Notes: a model not told the origin generated them from the sequence alone. DNA of 64,000 nt from Peptidiphaga gingivicola (GCF_001652275.1 NZ_LVZK01000001.1:868001-932000); one strand, 5' to 3'. Numbered from the stretch's first letter, positions 1-9,145 are shown. Program-made: numbers and translations.

Positions 1-384
1 GAAGTTGCTCGCGGCGAGCAGAAGAAGGCCGAGCCACGCGTAGTGTTCACTGGGTTTGACGAAGAACATGGCGCCGATGAGCGCTGCGAGCGCGAGGGTC
101 GTCGCCGTCAGGACGGTGTGCGTCTTTCCCGTGCGGTCCGCCCACTGGCCGAGCGCCGGGGCCGCGAGCGCGACGAGAATGCCCGCGAGCGCCGTCGTCC
201 AACCGAGGTTCGCGTTCGCGGACGGCCCGAAGAGTTTCGGAGTGGTGAGGTAGACGGAGAATACAAAGGTTGTGACCACCGAATTGAATGCCGAAGAGCC
301 GACGTCCCAGGACGCCCAGATGACGACTTTGCGCGAAAGGAAGCCGGTGCGACTTTGGCCCCCGTCGTCTGTGTGAGTACTCAT
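1..384 (-). CDS. MFS transporter, Atg22/UMF1-like, N-terminal part (runs off window)
   Basis: This is the first 128 codons of a membrane transporter reading leftward and cut by the window edge. The translation begins MSTHTDDGG and reaches a membrane segment with [15 protein letters not shown], the pattern that opens Atg22/UMF1-like MFS proteins (often proposed as amino-acid effluxers). A second hydrophobic helix, then GQWADRTGK (the MFS loop 2-3 signature) and a third helix follow. The ATG at 384 is preceded by TAAAGT at 392-397 (minus-strand reading) with a 7-nt gap, so the mRNA may be leaderless. It is divergent from cysS. Substrate cannot be inferred. Confidence 0.75.
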   Translation of the reverse strand, partial: MSTHTDDGGQSRTGFLSRKVVIWASWDVGSSAFNSVVTTFVFSVYLTTPKLFGPSANANLGWTTALAGILVALAAPALGQWADRTGKTHTVLTATTLALAALIGAMFFVKPSEHYAWLGLLLLAASNF

Positions 385-506
385 GCCTTTTACTTTACGG
401 TGCATTTACTTGCGGCGCACGCGGAATGCGGGCGCAAACCCTCGGCCGCTGGCGTGCGGTGAGCCAAATCGAACCCTTCGCGGCGCTCATTGGATACCCT
501 AGTGGG

Positions 507-1931
507 GTGAGCTTGAAGATCTACGATTCCGCTGCGCACTCGCTGCGAGACTTCGAACCGCTCGAACCGGGCCGGGCAGGGATCTACCTGTGCGGCGCAA
601 CCGTGCAGGGCGCCCCGCACATCGGCCATATGCGTTCGGCGCTCGCCTTCGACGTGCTCGCAAGGTGGCTGCGCCGCAGCGGGTACGACGTGCGGATGAT
701 CCGCAACGTGACTGACATCGACGACAAGATTCTGCGCAAGTCCGCCGAGGCCGGCCGCCCCTGGTGGGAATGGGCCTACCGCTTCGAGCGGGAGTTTTCG
801 CAGGCATACCGCACGCTCGGGGTTCTTCCGCCCACGTACGAGCCGCGGGCCACCGGACACATCGCCGACCAGATTGAGCTCATCCAAGCCATCCTCGATG
901 CCGGCCACGCCTACGTCGGCGATCCCGGGAACGTATATTTCGACGTCGCCAGCCTCCCGGACTACGGCTCCCTCACACGGCAGTCGCTGGCGAACATGAC
1001 TGTTGACGAATCCGAGGTCGAGCCTGACAAGCGCAATCCGCACGATTTCGCGCTGTGGAAGGCCCCCAAGCCGGGCGAGCCCGCGACCGCGGCGTGGGCG
1101 GCGCCGTGGGGAAGGGGCAGGCCCGGCTGGCACATCGAATGCTCGGCCATGGCCGGCCGCTACCTGGGTAAGACGTTCGACATCCACGGCGGCGGGATCG
1201 ACCTGCGCTTTCCTCACCACGAGAACGAACAGGCCCAGTCGCACGCGGCGGGGCGCGGGTTCGCCCGCTACTGGATGCACAACGCGTGGGTGACGATCGA
1301 GGGGGAGAAGATGAGCAAATCTCTCGGCAACTCCCTGACCGTCGAGGCCGTTGCGCGCGAGGTCCCGCCTGTCATCTTGCGGTTCGCCTTGGGAACCGTG
1401 CACTACCGTTCGACGGTCGCCTATTCGCCTGCGACCCTCGCCGAGGCGCAGGCCGTCTGGGACCGTCTGGCCGGCTTCGTCGCGCGCGCCGCTGAAGCCG
1501 AGGAGATCGGCCTCGACGAGGTGGCGTCCCTCGGCCCGGACCGCCTTCCCGCCGAGTTCACGGCGGCGATGGACGACGACCTCAACGTCTCCGGGGCGCT
1601 CGCGGCCGTGCACGAAGCCGTCACCAAGGGCAACACCGCGCTGAGCGAGCGCGACCCGGCGGGCGTCAGGCGCGCCCAGCTCGAGGTCCGCTCGATGCTC
1701 GACATTTTGGGGCTCGATCCGCTCAGCCCCCAGTGGCGGAGCGGCGCGGGGTCCGACGCCGTCGGCAAGGCGCTCGACGCGCTCGTGGCCGACATGCTCG
1801 AGCGCCGCGCCCAGGCGCGGGCGGCCAAGGACTGGGCGACAGCCGACGCAGTGCGCGATTCGCTGTCTGCGGCCGGCGTCGTCGTCGAAGACTCGCCCGA
1901 GGGCGCACGCTGGCACGTGGAGGGACGCTGA
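507..1931 (+). CDS. cysS: Cysteinyl-tRNA synthetase
   Basis: It charges tRNA-Cys with cysteine in the cytoplasm. The class I signatures are present: PHIGHMRSA (HIGH) near residue 36 and [10 protein letters not shown] (KMSKS) near residue 267. The zinc-binding Cys of CGATVQ, the Cys of HIECSAM, and the HHENE motif are also visible. At 474 residues the length is normal for CysRS. The frame is open further upstream to 426, but GTG 507 gives the usual N-terminus (xSLKIYDS) and has TACCCT at 495-500 exactly 6 nt before it, which fits a leaderless start. The mycothiol ligase MshC is a close paralogue but is shorter, so CysS is preferred. The stop overlaps the rlmB start (ATGA), so the two are co-transcribed. 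Confidence 0.95.
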   Translation: MSLKIYDSAAHSLRDFEPLEPGRAGIYLCGATVQGAPHIGHMRSALAFDVLARWLRRSGYDVRMIRNVTDIDDKILRKSAEAGRPWWEWAYRFEREFSQAYRTLGVLPPTYEPRATGHIADQIELIQAILDAGHAYVGDPGNVYFDVASLPDYGSLTRQSLANMTVDESEVEPDKRNPHDFALWKAPKPGEPATAAWAAPWGRGRPGWHIECSAMAGRYLGKTFDIHGGGIDLRFPHHENEQAQSHAAGRGFARYWMHNAWVTIEGEKMSKSLGNSLTVEAVAREVPPVILRFALGTVHYRSTVAYSPATLAEAQAVWDRLAGFVARAAEAEEIGLDEVASLGPDRLPAEFTAAMDDDLNVSGALAAVHEAVTKGNTALSERDPAGVRRAQLEVRSMLDILGLDPLSPQWRSGAGSDAVGKALDALVADMLERRAQARAAKDWATADAVRDSLSAAGVVVEDSPEGARWHVEGR

Positions 1932-2911
1932 TGGCCGACGGCAGGACGAAACGCCCGAAGGGCAAGAAAGGCGCCCTCGTCGGATCCGGCGGAAACAATC
2001 GGCGTCGCCTTCAAGGCAAGGGGCCGACGCCGAAGGCCGAAGACCGCGTCTACCATCCCGCGCACAAGCGCAAGCTGGCGGCGGAAGCGGCGCGCCGGGA
2101 GCAGGCCAGGCTCGAGAAGGCCAATCGCCTGCGCCCGGAGCTGAGCCTTGCCCCCGGGCACGAGCTCATCGCCGGGCGCAACGCGGTCCTCGAGGCGGTG
2201 CGGAGCGGGATTCCCCTCTCTCGCGTCTTCGTCTCGGGAGGCGTCGCGAGCGACGAGCGCCTCGGCGAGGTGGTCCGCACGGCCACGGCCCTCGGCGCGC
2301 CGCTTTTCGAGGCCTCGCGCACGGAGCTCGACCGTATGACCGACGGCGCGGTCCACCAGGGGGTGGCCATTGAGGTCCCGCCCTACGAGTACGCGGACGT
2401 CGAGGACCTCGTCGAACGGGCAGGCAAAGGTGCGCGCGCCGGCAGGCCCGGGCTGGTCGTCGCGCTCGACTCGGTGACGGATCCACACAACCTCGGCGCG
2501 GTCATGCGCTCGGCCAGCGCCTTCGGCGCGGACGGCGTCGTCGTGCCCGAACGGCGCTCGGCCGGCGTGAACGCCACGGTGTGGAAGGTCTCGGCCGGGG
2601 CGGCGGCACGCGTGCCCGCGGCCCGCGTGCCGAATCTCGTCGCAGCCCTGGGCAAGCTGAAGGCCCGCGGCTACTTCGCCGTCGGGCTCGACGGACGCGG
2701 CGACACGGCGATTGAGGACATTTCCTTCGCCGACGCCCCCATCGTGCTCGTGACCGGCTCAGAGGGCAAGGGACTCGCCCGGCTCACCCGCGAAACGTGC
2801 GACGCGATAGCGTCGGTTCCCATCGCGGCCGAGCTCGAATCCCTCAATGCCGCGGTTGCCACCGGAATCGCGCTCTACCAAATCGACCGCCTTCGGGCGC
2901 GCTCGCAGTAG
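1931..2911 (+). CDS. rlmB: 23S rRNA 2'-O-methyltransferase, SpoU/TrmH family (RlmB-like)
   Basis: SPOUT methyltransferase expected to methylate a ribose in 23S rRNA. The first ~75 residues are basic and low-complexity (GRTKRPKGKKG), typical of actinobacterial members. Next come a substrate-binding domain (ELIAGRNAVLEAV) and the catalytic SPOUT fold with the three family motifs: DSVTDPHNLGAVMRSA, LVTGSEGKGL and IPIAAELESLNAAVA-type (here VPIAAELESLN). The length is 326 residues. The start ATG overlaps the cysS stop by one base (translational coupling), a common actinobacterial gene order. The exact target nucleotide cannot be read from sequence. Confidence 0.92.
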   Translation: MADGRTKRPKGKKGALVGSGGNNRRRLQGKGPTPKAEDRVYHPAHKRKLAAEAARREQARLEKANRLRPELSLAPGHELIAGRNAVLEAVRSGIPLSRVFVSGGVASDERLGEVVRTATALGAPLFEASRTELDRMTDGAVHQGVAIEVPPYEYADVEDLVERAGKGARAGRPGLVVALDSVTDPHNLGAVMRSASAFGADGVVVPERRSAGVNATVWKVSAGAAARVPAARVPNLVAALGKLKARGYFAVGLDGRGDTAIEDISFADAPIVLVTGSEGKGLARLTRETCDAIASVPIAAELESLNAAVATGIALYQIDRLRARSQ

Positions 2912-2919
2912 GAGGAACA

Positions 2920-4317
2920 ATGGTTACTTGGCGTCCAGTCAGCGGCGACATTCTGCGGCTCGATCCCGCGCTCGCGTCGGTGAACGACATCGAGAACTTC
3001 CTCGCCGAGAGGCGGATCCCCGGAAGGGGCGCCGCGGCGGGGGAGGACGGCTACCGCCTCGAGCTCGCGGTCACCGGGCGAAGGAGGCGCATCGCCGTCC
3101 TCGACGACGACGGCGTGCCCGCACCCGGCCCGACGCTGGCCGAGTTCGTCGAAGAGATGGACGGGACCCTCCGCAAGCTTCAGATCGACATGGGCGGGAT
3201 CATCGCCTGGGGGGACATCGACCTCGGCGAAGTCGACGTCGAGGGCGACGACGTGGACGTGGCCTCCCTCCAGGAGCTTGAACGACAGGCTGAAGCCGCA
3301 GCCGGCGAAGGCGCCGGCGACGATGCACGCGAAGTGTCAGGCGAGGATGCCGGCGAGGAGGCAGGCGAGGACATTCCCGAGTTTAAGGGCCCGATGCTCG
3401 TCGTTTCGGACATCGCTTTGGCGGAGATGCCGGGCCTCGCCGCCGCCAATCGGCGTTCCCTCGCCGTCTTCCGCATGGAGGGCGCGTGCGCCGTGGCGAT
3501 GGAGCTCGACGGGACGGAGGACGCCCGGAGGGCCGGCAAGCCGGGCTTCGCGATCGCATTGAGCACCGATCCGTCGGGCCTGGACGCCCCGGTGCTGTCC
3601 GTGCGCTGCCGCGGGCCGCGCCTCGTGTGGCGCTGGGACGACGAGCTAGAGCCTGTGCCGTGGGCGAAGGCCGACGCCGCCGCCTCCGATTTCGTCGCCC
3701 GAGAGCTGGGGCCCGGGGCCATCTCCCAGCGGATCTCCCAGACGGTCGCCTCCGTCGACGCCGCGCGCATCGAGGAGGCACTGCACGCCGACCCGCACGC
3801 CGCCCCCGCGATGCTCGTCGCCGCCCTCGGCCTTCCGTCAGAGATCGCCGACTTCCTCTCCGGCCTGCTCAGTGCGACCGCCATTCCGGGCGCAATCGTA
3901 TTCGAGCCGAAGCCCCTGCCTCAGAGGATTCAGACGAGCGTCGCCTACGGATCGGTCGGGGAATCGAAGTCGAAGACCGGGTACTGGCAGGCGTATCGCA
4001 GACTCTTCGTCGACCGTCCGCGCGTGACGGAAATCGTTTCCTCGATTCAGGCAGGAGTCGGCTCGGTCCTATTCGCCGGCGGCCTGCGCTCGTGGCGGCG
4101 AACAGGAGGGAAGGTCGCCGCGGCGATCGGAGGCGCCCTCGTGGTCAACGCCGCAGCTCGAATCCTCACGATGCAGTGGATTCAAACCGCCCTGGAAACC
4201 GAAGGCTTGACGGTCAAAAGAGCGGAAGCCGAAAACGAGACAGCCGAAGAAGCGGAAGTCGAAGATGCGAAAGCCAAGGGCTTGGCGGTCGGGAACCCGA
4301 CAAACGCATGCCCGTAG
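2920..4317 (+). CDS. Conserved hypothetical protein, acidic linker, possible membrane-proximal C-terminus
   Basis: This 465-residue protein belongs to no family I recognise. An N-terminal ~110-residue domain (VTWRPVSGDILRLDPAL) is followed by an acidic Glu/Gly/Ala linker (about residues 120-150), a central mixed domain with a Trp pair (RLVWRWDDE), and a C-terminal half containing YWQAYRRLFVD. The end has a weakly hydrophobic Gly/Ala stretch and then a charged Glu/Lys tail. No signal peptide is visible. The start has a strong Shine-Dalgarno (GGAGG at 2911-2915), and it lies 8 nt after rlmB, so it is probably in the cysS-rlmB operon. Confidence 0.8.
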   Translation: MVTWRPVSGDILRLDPALASVNDIENFLAERRIPGRGAAAGEDGYRLELAVTGRRRRIAVLDDDGVPAPGPTLAEFVEEMDGTLRKLQIDMGGIIAWGDIDLGEVDVEGDDVDVASLQELERQAEAAAGEGAGDDAREVSGEDAGEEAGEDIPEFKGPMLVVSDIALAEMPGLAAANRRSLAVFRMEGACAVAMELDGTEDARRAGKPGFAIALSTDPSGLDAPVLSVRCRGPRLVWRWDDELEPVPWAKADAAASDFVARELGPGAISQRISQTVASVDAARIEEALHADPHAAPAMLVAALGLPSEIADFLSGLLSATAIPGAIVFEPKPLPQRIQTSVAYGSVGESKSKTGYWQAYRRLFVDRPRVTEIVSSIQAGVGSVLFAGGLRSWRRTGGKVAAAIGGALVVNAAARILTMQWIQTALETEGLTVKRAEAENETAEEAEVEDAKAKGLAVGNPTNACP

Positions 4318-4377
4318 GAAGAAAGCCCCGCGAGCGCAAGCCCCCAGGTCAGACGATCCAACGCAGAAAGGGATCCT

Positions 4378-5049
4378 ATGAGCAGGAATGACAGCGAGGC
4401 TGCCGGGCGGGACGACGTCGACCCCGGCCTCCCGGCGGAAGGCTCCGCAAGCGACGCCGCCTCGGACCGCGGCAGATCCTCGGACGGCGGAGCCCCTTCG
4501 GACCGCAGCCTCCCGGCGGAAGGCTCCGCAAACGGCGCCGTCCCCGAAGCCGAAACGCAGACGGAGCTCGAGGCCTTTTGGACGCGCGCACGCAACGTTG
4601 CCGGGATTGCCCCGCTGGAGGCCGTCCTCGGCCAGGACGACGCCGCGTCCCTCCGGCCTCCCGCCTTCGCCTTCGGCGACAGCCCGGAGATGTCCGACCG
4701 CCTCGCCAAGCTCGTGCTCGACGGCGAAAAAAGCGCGACCTCCGCGTGGCTCGCCTCCTACGAGGCCGAGGGAATCGACATCCCCGAGGTCGGCGACCTC
4801 TCCATCATGTGCGACGGCGCAGACCGGCCGCTCGCCCTGCTGCGCACCGCGGACGTGCGCAAGATTCCCTTCGCCGACGTCGGCCCCGAGATCGCGCGGG
4901 CCGAGGGCGAAGGCACCCTCGACGAATGGAAAGCCGAGCACCGCGACTTTTTCGCGCGAGAATGCGCCGCGCTGGGAATCGAGTTCGACCCCGAGGGCGA
5001 CGTCGTGGTCGAGTTCGTCGAGGTTCTCTACCGCCGCGACGGCGTCTGA
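4378..5049 (+). CDS. ASCH domain protein (DUF984 type)
   Basis: ASCH domains are PUA-like folds thought to bind RNA or modified nucleotides. The first ~60 residues are low-complexity and contain an internal duplication (LPAEGSAS and LPAEGSAN). From about residue 60 the ASCH domain begins: FWTRA, then FGDSPEMSDRLAKLVL, GEKSATSAWL, the VGDLSIMCDGADRPLALL strand pair, and the GEGTLDEWKAEHRDFF helix. The DNA of the N-terminal duplication (GGAAGGCTCCGCAA) suggests repeat growth. The last 22 bases overlap the convergent MarR remnant. Biological substrate unknown. Confidence 0.82.
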   Translation: MSRNDSEAAGRDDVDPGLPAEGSASDAASDRGRSSDGGAPSDRSLPAEGSANGAVPEAETQTELEAFWTRARNVAGIAPLEAVLGQDDAASLRPPAFAFGDSPEMSDRLAKLVLDGEKSATSAWLASYEAEGIDIPEVGDLSIMCDGADRPLALLRTADVRKIPFADVGPEIARAEGEGTLDEWKAEHRDFFARECAALGIEFDPEGDVVVEFVEVLYRRDGV

Positions 5050-5402
5050 GCCTGCCGTTCGCGATAGACCCTCTCCAGAAGCGAGCACAGGGTCGAATAC
5101 TCGCTCGGGGACAGCGCGGCGAAGAACTCTTCGCGTTCGGGCGCCAACTTTGCGTGCAAGCGGTTCAACAGCTGTGAGCCGAGCTGCGAGATTTTGAGCA
5201 TCTTGGCCCGCCCGTCCTCGGGGTCGGGCCGGGAGGCGACCAAACCTCGCTTTTGAAGCGCCCCGAAGAGGCCCCGGCCGAGGTGTGGGCGGCCATAGAA
5301 TCCCGCCTGGCGGGGCTTTCCCGCTCCTCTCCCGCGTCCGGCCCCACGCCTGCCTGAGACGACAGGCCCGCCGGCGGGGCGAACGCCTCCGGCCGCCGGC
5401 AT
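5028..5402 (-). pseudogene. MarR-family regulator remnant (C-terminal half only)
   Basis: The readable protein matches only the wing and C-terminal dimerisation helices of MarR regulators: QKRGLVASRPDPEDGRAK, then LGSQLLNRLH and a final ALSPSEYSTLCSLLERV helix. The upstream part of the frame is Gly/Arg/Pro-rich and does not look like the MarR dimer helix or recognition helix, and no start with a ribosome site is evident. I read this as a decayed gene whose DNA-binding N-terminus is lost. A frameshift that hides an intact N-terminus was looked for in the other two minus frames and not seen. It converges on the ASCH gene and is divergent from the uracil permease, which it may once have controlled. 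Confidence 0.6.
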
Positions 5403-5460
5403 GTTCTACGCTAGATCGGGCGCCCCATCGGGTGCCCGCGACGCGACGGGAGAGGACCCC

Positions 5461-6822
5461 ATGGCTTTAGGTTGGAAACTGCACGGAAACGGCCGCACGA
5501 TCAAGCCGGGGGAGGTGGTTCCCCCTGAGGAGCGGCTCTCGTGGCCCCGCACCGTCGGCATCGGCGCCCAGCACGTCGTGGCGATGTTCGGCGCGACCTT
5601 CCTGGTTCCCATTCTCACGGGCTTCAACCCTTCCACCACGCTCTTCTTCACAGGCGTCGGCACGATCCTCTTTTTCCTCATCACGAACGGGAAGCTGCCG
5701 AGCTATCTCGGATCCTCCTTCGCGCTCATCGCGCCCATCGCCGCCGTGACGGGGTACAGCTCAAAATCGGGGATCGCGATCGACTCTCACAAGATGGCGC
5801 TCGCCCAGGGCGGCGTGATAGCGACGGGCCTGACCCTCGCCGTCATCGGCCTCGTCGTGCACTTTGCCGGAACCCGCTGGATCGACAAGCTCATGCCGCC
5901 CGTGGTGACCGGGGCGATCGTCTCGCTCATCGGCTTCAACCTGGCCCCCAGCGCCTGGAACAACGTCAAGGAGGCCCCGGTCACGGCGATTTCCACGATC
6001 GTTGCGATCCTCCTGTTTACGGTCTGCTTCAAGGGGATCGTCGGCCGCCTGTCGATCCTGTTCGGCGTCCTCTTCGGATACGTCGTCGCGTGCGTGCGCG
6101 GCGAAGTGGATTTCGGCTCGATCTCCGGCGCCGGATGGCTCGGGCTCCCCGAATTCCACGCCCCCGCCTTCGACGCCGCCCTGCTGGGCCTCTTCGTTCC
6201 CGTCGTGCTCGTCCTCGTCGCCGAGAACATCGGCCACGTCAAGTCCGTTTCCGCGATGACGGGCAGGAACCTCGACGGCGTCACCGGGCGCGCCCTTTTC
6301 GCCGACGGCGTCTCAACGGTCCTCGCGGGCAGCGGAGGCGGCTCGGGAACCACGACGTACGCCGAGAACATTGGCGTCATGGCCGCCACCAAGGTGTATT
6401 CGACGGCCGCCTACGTGGTGGCCTCGCTTTTCGCCCTGGGCCTGTCGTTCCTCCCGAAGTTCGGAGTGGCGGTCGCGACGATTCCCGCCGGCGTCCTCGG
6501 CGGCGCCGCAACCGTGCTCTACGGAATGATCGGAATGCTCGGCGTTCGAATCTGGGTTCAGAACAAGGTCGATTTCTCCGACCCTGTCAACCTCAACACC
6601 GCGGCCGTAGCGATGGTCGTGGCCATCGCCAACTACACCTGGGTCGCTGGGGACATGGTCTTCGAGGGCATCGCCCTGGGCTCGTTCGCCGCCATTGCGA
6701 TCTTCCACAGCATGCGCCTGCTCGCGTCCGTGTGCGGAACGCGTCAGGAACCGGCGACGCCGGCCTCGGCGCCCGCCGGAGCCGAGCTGGAAAAAGGGGC
6801 GCTGCGATCGGCCCGAACGTAG
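5461..6822 (+). CDS. uraA: Uracil/xanthine permease, NCS2 family (UraA-like)
   Basis: A polytopic inner-membrane symporter of the nucleobase-ascorbate family. The N-terminus carries ERLSWPRTVGIGAQHVVAMFGATFLVP, the typical UraA opening. Later come the substrate-site strand AENIGHVKSV and the repeat-2 signature GSGGGSGTTTYAENIG. Length is 453 residues with about 12-14 hydrophobic segments. The open frame extends back to 5401, but ATG 5461 has a Shine-Dalgarno (GGGAGAGG at 5449-5456) and gives the normal N-terminus. It is a single-gene unit; uracil is the most likely substrate, judged from family resemblance. Confidence 0.9.
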   Translation: MALGWKLHGNGRTIKPGEVVPPEERLSWPRTVGIGAQHVVAMFGATFLVPILTGFNPSTTLFFTGVGTILFFLITNGKLPSYLGSSFALIAPIAAVTGYSSKSGIAIDSHKMALAQGGVIATGLTLAVIGLVVHFAGTRWIDKLMPPVVTGAIVSLIGFNLAPSAWNNVKEAPVTAISTIVAILLFTVCFKGIVGRLSILFGVLFGYVVACVRGEVDFGSISGAGWLGLPEFHAPAFDAALLGLFVPVVLVLVAENIGHVKSVSAMTGRNLDGVTGRALFADGVSTVLAGSGGGSGTTTYAENIGVMAATKVYSTAAYVVASLFALGLSFLPKFGVAVATIPAGVLGGAATVLYGMIGMLGVRIWVQNKVDFSDPVNLNTAAVAMVVAIANYTWVAGDMVFEGIALGSFAAIAIFHSMRLLASVCGTRQEPATPASAPAGAELEKGALRSART

Positions 6823-6849
6823 CGCTAGAGCCTTTCCGGGCCGACGCCG

Positions 6850-7446
6850 TCACTTGCCGTGGTTGCTTACCTGCACGCAGCCCTTGGCCGCCGTCAGCTT
6901 TCCTTTCGGATTCTTGCTCTTGACGTCTTTTGCTTCGAGCACCTTGTCGTAGCCGACGCCGAGCACAACGGAGATCGTCTCGTCGTTTATCGAGGGATCG
7001 TAGTGGACTACGGACTCCGGGATGTATTGGGCCGTCGTGTAAGCGGCGTTGATGCCGCGAGGGCCGGTGACGATCCGAGCGGACTCTTTGATCGCCGTCT
7101 CGCCGCCCCAATTCTCGGTTTGCGCCACGCTGAAGCCCGACGTTTTGAGAGATTTCGCAACCTCGTCCGCGATGCCCGTGCGGTTCGTCGCGTTGTAGAC
7201 GTTGACTGTGATCGAGGAAACCTCGGTGGCTTTCGAACCGTCGGCGATGCACGGCGTAACCACCTTGTTGGGGTCTTCGTCTCTCGCGAAGCTAGGCTCG
7301 AAGGGCAATGGAATGACTTTCGTCCAGATGAGCATCGCTATGACCATGATGACGGCCAAAGTGGCTGTCAACGTGCTGAAGAGCACCGTTTGGCGCTGCT
7401 GCATCTTGCGCCGGTAGGCGGCGCGTGCCGAATTGTCCTCACTCAC
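6850..7446 (-). CDS. Membrane-anchored LytR C-terminal (LytR_C) domain protein
   Basis: 198 residues. A short cytoplasmic N-terminus (KMQQRQTV) precedes one membrane helix (about residues 23-43), and the rest lies outside. The exported part contains a LytR_C-type fold: ITVNVYNATNRTGIADEVAKSL, then VLGVGYDKVLEAKD. In LCP/CpsA proteins this domain is fused to a ligase that attaches polymers to peptidoglycan; here it stands alone, so an envelope role is inferred. The start is GTG at 7446, with TACCGT at 7454-7459 (minus reading) 7 nt upstream, fitting leaderless transcription. A second LytR_C protein is at 32021-32689. Confidence 0.82.
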   Translation of the reverse strand: MSEDNSARAAYRRKMQQRQTVLFSTLTATLAVIMVIAMLIWTKVIPLPFEPSFARDEDPNKVVTPCIADGSKATEVSSITVNVYNATNRTGIADEVAKSLKTSGFSVAQTENWGGETAIKESARIVTGPRGINAAYTTAQYIPESVVHYDPSINDETISVVLGVGYDKVLEAKDVKSKNPKGKLTAAKGCVQVSNHGK

Positions 7447-7534
7447 AGGTTATACGGTAGTCCAGCGACGCCGAGGATGCATATGCGGGAACCGAATTGA
7501 GGCTTGGAGGTTCGCCACGTCGGCGTTTTCGCGA

Positions 7535-7580
7535 TCAGGCGCGACTGGCTCCCCGATTCAGGCGCGACTGGCTCTCCGAG
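7535..7580 (+). repeat. 23-bp tandem repeat, two copies
   Basis: TCAGGCGCGACTGGCT begins at 7535 and again at 7558; the two 23-bp units differ at a few bases near their ends, and a third copy may start at 7581 but decays at once. Confidence 0.85.
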
Positions 7581-7597
7581 TCAGACGGGACCGGCGG

Positions 7598-7697
7598 CAG
7601 TGTGAGAGCTCCGCAAGGGGGAGGCAGGGTGAGGTCAGTGTGAGAGCTTCGCAAGGGGGAGGCAGGGTGAGGTCAGTGTGAGAGCTTCGCAAGGGGG
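7598..7697 (+). repeat. 38-bp tandem repeat, about 2.6 copies
   Basis: Units start at 7598, 7636 and 7674, each beginning CAGTGTGAGAGCT and including GCAAGGGGG. The first two units differ at one position (CCGCAAGG vs TCGCAAGG). The third unit breaks down after 7697 into related but diverged DNA (AGAGCTCCACAAGGGG). No coding function seen. Confidence 0.9.
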
Positions 7698-8082
7698 CGG
7701 TGCGAGACAGTGCCAGAGCTCCACAAGGGGCATTGCGTGATCCCCGCAAGAGGGGTTGCGTGGGAGTCTCGTGTGAGCGCCCTGAAGAGACACTTCACGC
7801 GAACACCGCCCGACGCAGGCGGTGTGACGGATGCAACTAACGAAGTCGTTAAGTTGATTGTCGTGGGGTGGGTAACAGGTTTCGTTTCTTTGCGGTTCGA
7901 CGGCCGACGGTCGCCGCCACGATGGGAACGCCTTGAAAACGGCGTCACGGCACCGATTGGTCGCAACGGCGCGAAAGGGGCGAAGGTTGTGCGGGGGAGT
8001 GCACGATGTGAAAGCTGTGACGAAAGCGAATGTCAAGTTGGGCAAGATGGGTTGGAAGACCCATGCTTTCGGCGTGCATAGT

Positions 8083-8322
8083 TGAACTTCTCCGCCTACG
8101 CTCATGTTATCGAAACGTTATAAAGACTGGTGGCGACGTTCGGGGTGCGTCGAAGGTCGTCACCTGTGGCGGTGAAGTCCACCACCGCCACATTCGGTTG
8201 GTCCTGGAAGTACATCGGCTTTGCGCGAAGCTGATTAGTCACCACGACCGCCATCCACGTCTACGAGGGCGTGAAACCGGGCCCGGGGGAATTCGTGTGG
8301 GGGTTCTCCCGGGCCCCCTTTA
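8083..8322 (+). ncRNA. Possible small RNA (promoter-hairpin-terminator layout)
   Basis: Sequence shows TTGAAC at about 8083-8088, a 17-bp gap and TGTTAT as a plausible promoter. A 9-bp stem (GTGGCGGTG 8166-8174 with CACCGCCAC 8183-8191) follows, then a 9-bp GC-rich terminator stem (GGGCCCGGG 8279-8287 with CCCGGGCCC 8308-8316) and CCCTTTAT. No protein of known family is encoded between. The RNA assignment is inference from layout only; a short unannotated peptide gene is the alternative. Confidence 0.25.
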
Positions 8323-8476
8323 TGTGCTGGCCGCTTATCGGCTGATTGGCCTCCTTCGGTTTGCGTGACTTTGAGTTCCCGATCCGCCTGCGGCGGACGG
8401 CTCTCGGTTTGGGTTTGTGCGCGACGGCTCCGGCCGGGTGCGGGCCCGGTTCCGCGGCGGCGCGCGTCCCGCCGCG

Positions 8477-9145
8477 TCAGGCCCAGCGGACGATCTCTTC
8501 GAGGTCGCGCCTCGAATGCGCCGGCTGGCCGCCGGCTCGGTACCCCAGAGCGAGCATGACCACCGGCGAGGAGTCCGTGGGGTCAATAAGGCCCCGCTCG
8601 GTCAGGATCTCGCGCACTCCGTCGATCGAGAACCCCTCGATCGGGCAGGAGTCGATTCCCCGCTCCGCGGCTGCCAGCATCGCCCCGCCGAGCGCGATGT
8701 ACGCCTGGCGCGCGGCCCACTGATGCACGACGTCGGCCGTTATCAGCTTGAAGTCCCGCTCGGCCCACTTGGTCCAGAATGCCTTGAAGTCGTCCGCTTC
8801 GTCGTCGTCAAGGCCGCGGACGTCCCGCAGGATGTGGTCGATGTGGCCGCCCTTGCGAGTGATCTGCAAGCCCGTCTTTGCGGTGAAGATGAGGAAGTGG
8901 CTGGCGTCGAAGCGTGCGGCGTTGTTCCCCGCGAATGCCTTGACTGCGTTCCTCAGGTCCTCGCTCTGGGCGATAATGACGTTCCACGGTTCGAAGCCGT
9001 AGGAGCTGGGGGCGAGGCGAATCGCGTCCACGATGAGTTCGACGTCGGGGTCGGGTATCTTCCTGCTCGCGTCGAACGCCTTGCAAGCGTGGCGAAACTC
9101 AAGCGCGTTCGCTATCTCGCTCCGAGGGATGTCGGGTGTGGTCAT
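8477..9145 (-). CDS. Nitroreductase-family NAD(P)H-dependent flavin oxidoreductase
   Basis: A 222-residue FMN enzyme of the nitroreductase superfamily that probably reduces quinones, nitro compounds or pteridines. Family features: the N-terminal FRHACKAFD (Arg contacting FMN phosphate), APSSYGFEPWNVI, the RQAYIALGGAMLAAAERGID helix, and C-terminal ALGYRAGGQP. The frame remains open to 9307, but ATG 9145 gives the normal family N-terminus; the extra upstream peptide (MRLRAQPACDG) is not family-like. The ribosome site is weak (GAAAGAA). It stands alone between noncoding stretches. Confidence 0.88.
   Translation of the reverse strand: MTTPDIPRSEIANALEFRHACKAFDASRKIPDPDVELIVDAIRLAPSSYGFEPWNVIIAQSEDLRNAVKAFAGNNAARFDASHFLIFTAKTGLQITRKGGHIDHILRDVRGLDDDEADDFKAFWTKWAERDFKLITADVVHQWAARQAYIALGGAMLAAAERGIDSCPIEGFSIDGVREILTERGLIDPTDSSPVVMLALGYRAGGQPAHSRRDLEEIVRWA

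Larger units (their letters stand above)
7447..8476. other. 1-kb region without a convincing gene; repeats and hairpins
   Basis: No frame here has family resemblance or good codon use. It holds two tandem repeat blocks (7535-7580 and 7598-7697), a perfect 8-bp hairpin at 7803-7825 (ACACCGCC / GGCGGTGT), a 9-bp hairpin at 8166-8191, and a terminator-like 9-bp hairpin at 8279-8316. It lies between the divergently read LytR_C gene and the nitroreductase 3' end. Confidence 0.6.

Noticed and set aside
426-506. Extended N-terminus of cysS
   Set aside because: 27 extra residues are not CysRS-like; GTG 507 gives the normal start and has a fitting -10 box.
390-1916. 508-codon open frame opposite cysS
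   Set aside because: It mirrors the CysRS gene with the high-GC antisense pattern and has no family resemblance.
7598-7697. CRISPR array
   Set aside because: The 38-bp units are contiguous with no spacers between them, and no cas genes are present.
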